Below are positions 5,656 to 5,990 of a stretch of DNA of 5,990 nucleotides, one piece after another; the stretch's first letter is position 1, and every line of letters begins with the position of its first letter. The position numbers and the translations under genes are program-made. Under the pieces are notes generated by a model. It was not told where the DNA came from. It saw nothing but the letters and a program-made list of their open reading frames with translations, and did not search any database. Source of the DNA: JAKBCQ01 sp021807585. Its GTDB lineage: Bacteria; Planctomycetota; Planctomycetia; Isosphaerales; Isosphaeraceae. The DNA lies in contig DAHWFG010000314.1 of NCBI GenBank assembly GCA_027325115.1, positions 1 through 5,990 of the forward strand, in the 5' to 3' direction.

Positions 5656-5990
5656 TTAGAACAAGAGGATGACGTCCATCGCGAACGTCAACTGGCTTCG
5701 CCGGGTCGAGTCGTTGAAGACCGGGGTTCCCTGAACCCAGTCGACCCGCGCCTCGGGGCGAATCCAGAGCCACGGCTTGGGTTTGTAAACGAGCCCGACC
5801 GTCATTTCGTGATACGTGTTGGGCACTCCCGTCGCGGCTCCGTACGGATCCCAGAACGTTTCCGCTCTCCACACGCCGGTCACTTTGGGCGTGAACGAGT
5901 AGAGGAACCAATTCACCAGGCCGTAATACGCGATGCTCGAGACCGCGCCGTTCTTGCTATAACCCGGTTCGGCGGGATCATAAACCTGAT
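5656..5990 (-). CDS. Outer-membrane beta-barrel porin, BBP2/OmpL-like (C-terminal fragment)
   Basis: The frame is open from the right edge and gives the last 110 residues. Alternating aromatic/hydrophobic and polar residues form several probable transmembrane strands: SSIAYYGLVNWFLYSF, KVTGVWRAETFWD, EMTVGLVYKPKPWLWIRPEA and SQLTFAMDVILLF. It ends in a C-terminal phenylalanine, the usual signal for the BAM assembly machinery. The turns contain D/N/G/P residues, and the WIRPEARVDW segment followed by a final strand resembles the end of planctomycete BBP2/OmpL-like porins. The apparent GTG start at 5916 is not the true start, since coding sense continues upstream with QVYDPAEPGY and further. 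The N-terminus, signal peptide and substrate cannot be seen. A TAA stop at 5656-5658 leaves 85 bases to the next gene on the same strand, with no hairpin terminator between them. Confidence 0.85.
   Translation of the reverse strand, partial: QVYDPAEPGYSKNGAVSSIAYYGLVNWFLYSFTPKVTGVWRAETFWDPYGAATGVPNTYHEMTVGLVYKPKPWLWIRPEARVDWVQGTPVFNDSTRRSQLTFAMDVILLF

Noticed and set aside
1..5990. Restriction-modification or defence island around the HNH gene
   Set aside because: No methyltransferase, helicase, integrase or other defence gene is present in the window; an HNH fold alone is not enough.

Overview
The window looks like chromosomal DNA of a GC-rich planctomycete. The strongest indicator is the left-hand gene, which encodes a Planctomycete-type PSCyt1/DUF1549/DUF1553 protein, a family that is abundant and multicopy in Planctomycetes. 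The porin fragment at the right edge resembles the Gram-negative BBP2/OmpL-like outer-membrane barrels that are also common there. I cannot name the genus. No rRNA, tRNA, CRISPR array, insertion sequence or phage gene is visible.

Layout: positions 1-2299 (minus strand) hold most of a secreted PSCyt1-DUF1549-DUF1553 cytochrome-like protein whose C-terminus lies beyond the left edge. Positions 2300-2837 are a divergent intergenic region with no convincing gene. It has one plausible promoter facing each way. Positions 2838-4497 (plus strand) hold a two-gene unit: a 221-residue HNH endonuclease-like protein with a histidine-rich tail, followed 4 bases later by a 329-residue NAD-dependent nucleotide-sugar epimerase/dehydratase/decarboxylase-like enzyme. 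Positions 4498-4649 are a convergent intergenic region with a strong hairpin terminator whose T-tract serves the minus strand. Positions 4650-5570 (minus) encode an unrecognised secreted protein of 306 residues. Positions 5656-5990 (minus) are the last 110 residues of an outer-membrane beta-barrel protein that continues past the right edge. These two minus genes are probably co-transcribed, porin first.

The three transcription units are not obviously linked in function. The left gene belongs to an extracytoplasmic protein family of unproven role. The middle unit couples a DNA-cutting fold with a sugar-nucleotide enzyme. The right unit is envelope-related. I see no clear defence island or novel multi-gene system. 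The points most worth a second look are the HNH/SDR pairing and its His-rich tail, the unidentified secreted protein behind the porin, and a marked excess of the palindrome CGATCG (18 by hand count), including in every intergenic stretch.
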